In this document: in pieces, positions 22,540-23,047 of the stretch | How the letters are laid out: each line of letters opens with the position of its first letter | Numbering within the stretch: the first letter of the stretch is position 1 | Source of the DNA: an uncultured Methanobrevibacter sp. | Lineage (GTDB): Archaea > Methanobacteriota > Methanobacteria > Methanobacteriales > Methanobacteriaceae | DNA: 23,047 nt | Direction of reading: 5' to 3' | NCBI GenBank assembly: GCA_904501935.1 | Contig: CAJGDA010000008.1 | Span: 1-23,047, forward strand | Translations under genes and position numbers: made by a program | Notes under the pieces: model-generated | Database searches by the model: none | What the model was told of the DNA's origin: nothing | Seen by the model: the letters and a program-made list of their open reading frames with translations, nothing else

Positions 22540-23047
22540 ATGGAAAAAATACATTTAGAGACAAAAAACTTATCTTTTACATATCCAGATGGAACCGAAG
22601 CCTTAAAGAATGTGAATATCCAAATCAGAAAAGGTGAAAAAATAGCTATAATGGGACCAAATGGTGCCGGCAAATCCACATTATTTTCCCATTTCAACGG
22701 TTTGACAGAACCTACATCCGGACATGTTGAAGTTGACGGCGAAAAGATAATTTTTGAACGTGAAGAGCTACTTAAAGTAAGACAGAAAGTTGGAATAGTA
22801 TTTCAAGATCCTAATGACCAGTTATTCGCCCCTACAGTTAAAGAAGATGTTGCCTTTGGACCTATGAATTTAGGCCTCGACTATGATGAAGTAAAAAACA
22901 GAATCGCCGAATCATTAGAAATGGTCGGCATGAGCGGATTTGAAGATAAAACCCCTCACCACTTAAGTGGAGGTCAGCAGAAAAGAGTTGCAATTGCCGG
23001 AATTATTGCAATGAGGCCGGAAATAATGATTCTTGATGAGCCTACAG
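22540..23047 (+). CDS. cbiO: ECF transporter ATP-binding protein CbiO (partial, cut by window end)
   Basis: The first 169 codons of an ABC ATPase that powers the metal importer are visible; the gene runs off the window end. It shows Walker A GPNGAGKST (39-47), the Q loop with VFQDPNDQLF (Q89), signature LSGGQQKR (142-149) and Walker B MILDEP (163-168). The FQDPNDQLF form is typical of ECF ATPases. The start ATG 22540 follows GGTGG (22530-22534, overlapping the cbiQ stop). There is no sign of damage; truncation is only the window edge. Confidence 0.93.
   Translation, partial: MEKIHLETKNLSFTYPDGTEALKNVNIQIRKGEKIAIMGPNGAGKSTLFSHFNGLTEPTSGHVEVDGEKIIFEREELLKVRQKVGIVFQDPNDQLFAPTVKEDVAFGPMNLGLDYDEVKNRIAESLEMVGMSGFEDKTPHHLSGGQQKRVAIAGIIAMRPEIMILDEPT

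Overview
The window is a low-GC, AT-rich piece of a hydrogenotrophic methanogen chromosome, most likely Methanobrevibacter or a close member of the Methanobacteriales. The grounds are an F420-dependent methylene-H4MPT reductase (mer), a porCDABEF pyruvate:ferredoxin oxidoreductase operon followed by a fumarase subunit, an archaeosine-pathway radical SAM enzyme, a TtuA/NcsA-type tRNA thiolase, TATA-type archaeal promoters, and GGTGAT/GGAGG ribosome binding sites. This is recognition by eye; no database search was done. No insertion sequence, phage gene or CRISPR array was seen.

Layout. (1) 154-4155, plus strand: mer; the archaeosine radical SAM enzyme; a DUF308/HdeD-like membrane protein; and a HIGH-motif nucleotidyltransferase with some TmcAL-like traits. 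(2) 8901-4145, minus strand: a tight six-gene operon with gaps of 2-12 nt. It reads MoxR AAA+ ATPase, VWA/CoxE-like protein, TtuA/NcsA tRNA thiolase, MoaD/ThiS-like sulfur carrier ending in Gly-Gly, DUF89 phosphatase, and a small Rossmann dehydrogenase whose end overlaps the convergent nucleotidyltransferase gene by 11 nt. (3) 9024-11047: a short membrane-anchored Ser/Gly/Tyr-rich surface protein, convergent with a dihydropteroate synthase-like protein. (4) 11334-15794, plus strand: porC, porD, porA, porB, porE, porF, then a fumarase alpha subunit, linking acetyl-CoA to pyruvate and the partial reductive TCA arm. A hairpin with a T tract separates this from the minus-strand genes beyond. (5) 17951-15824, minus strand: tRNA-Leu(UAA), tRNA-Thr(GGU), a membrane protein with a disordered tail, and a winged-helix-PhoU protein. 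(6) 18131-20381, plus strand: a 55-residue 2[4Fe-4S] ferredoxin, a membrane-anchored extracytoplasmic protein and an oligosaccharide repeat-unit (Wzy-like) polymerase. (7) 20382-end, plus strand: a nickel/cobalt ECF importer (CbiM/NikM, a PDGLE/CbiN-type subunit, CbiQ, and CbiO cut by the window edge). Upstream of it lie inverted repeats that look like a metal-regulator operator.

Three themes link the region. Several genes belong to tRNA modification (archaeosine, thiolation, possibly a TmcAL-like ligase). Many are iron-sulfur proteins. The importer supplies nickel or cobalt, both needed by methanogenesis enzymes. TTG starts are unusually common: six genes (2887, 5752, 8901, 14952, 18131, 20642) appear to start with TTG after a well-placed ribosome binding site, so automatic start calls here need care. 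The most interesting items are the MoxR/VWA-tRNA-thiolation operon, the repeated GTATTAC operator elements with a tiny ORF between them, and the HIGH-motif nucleotidyltransferase among tRNA-modification genes.
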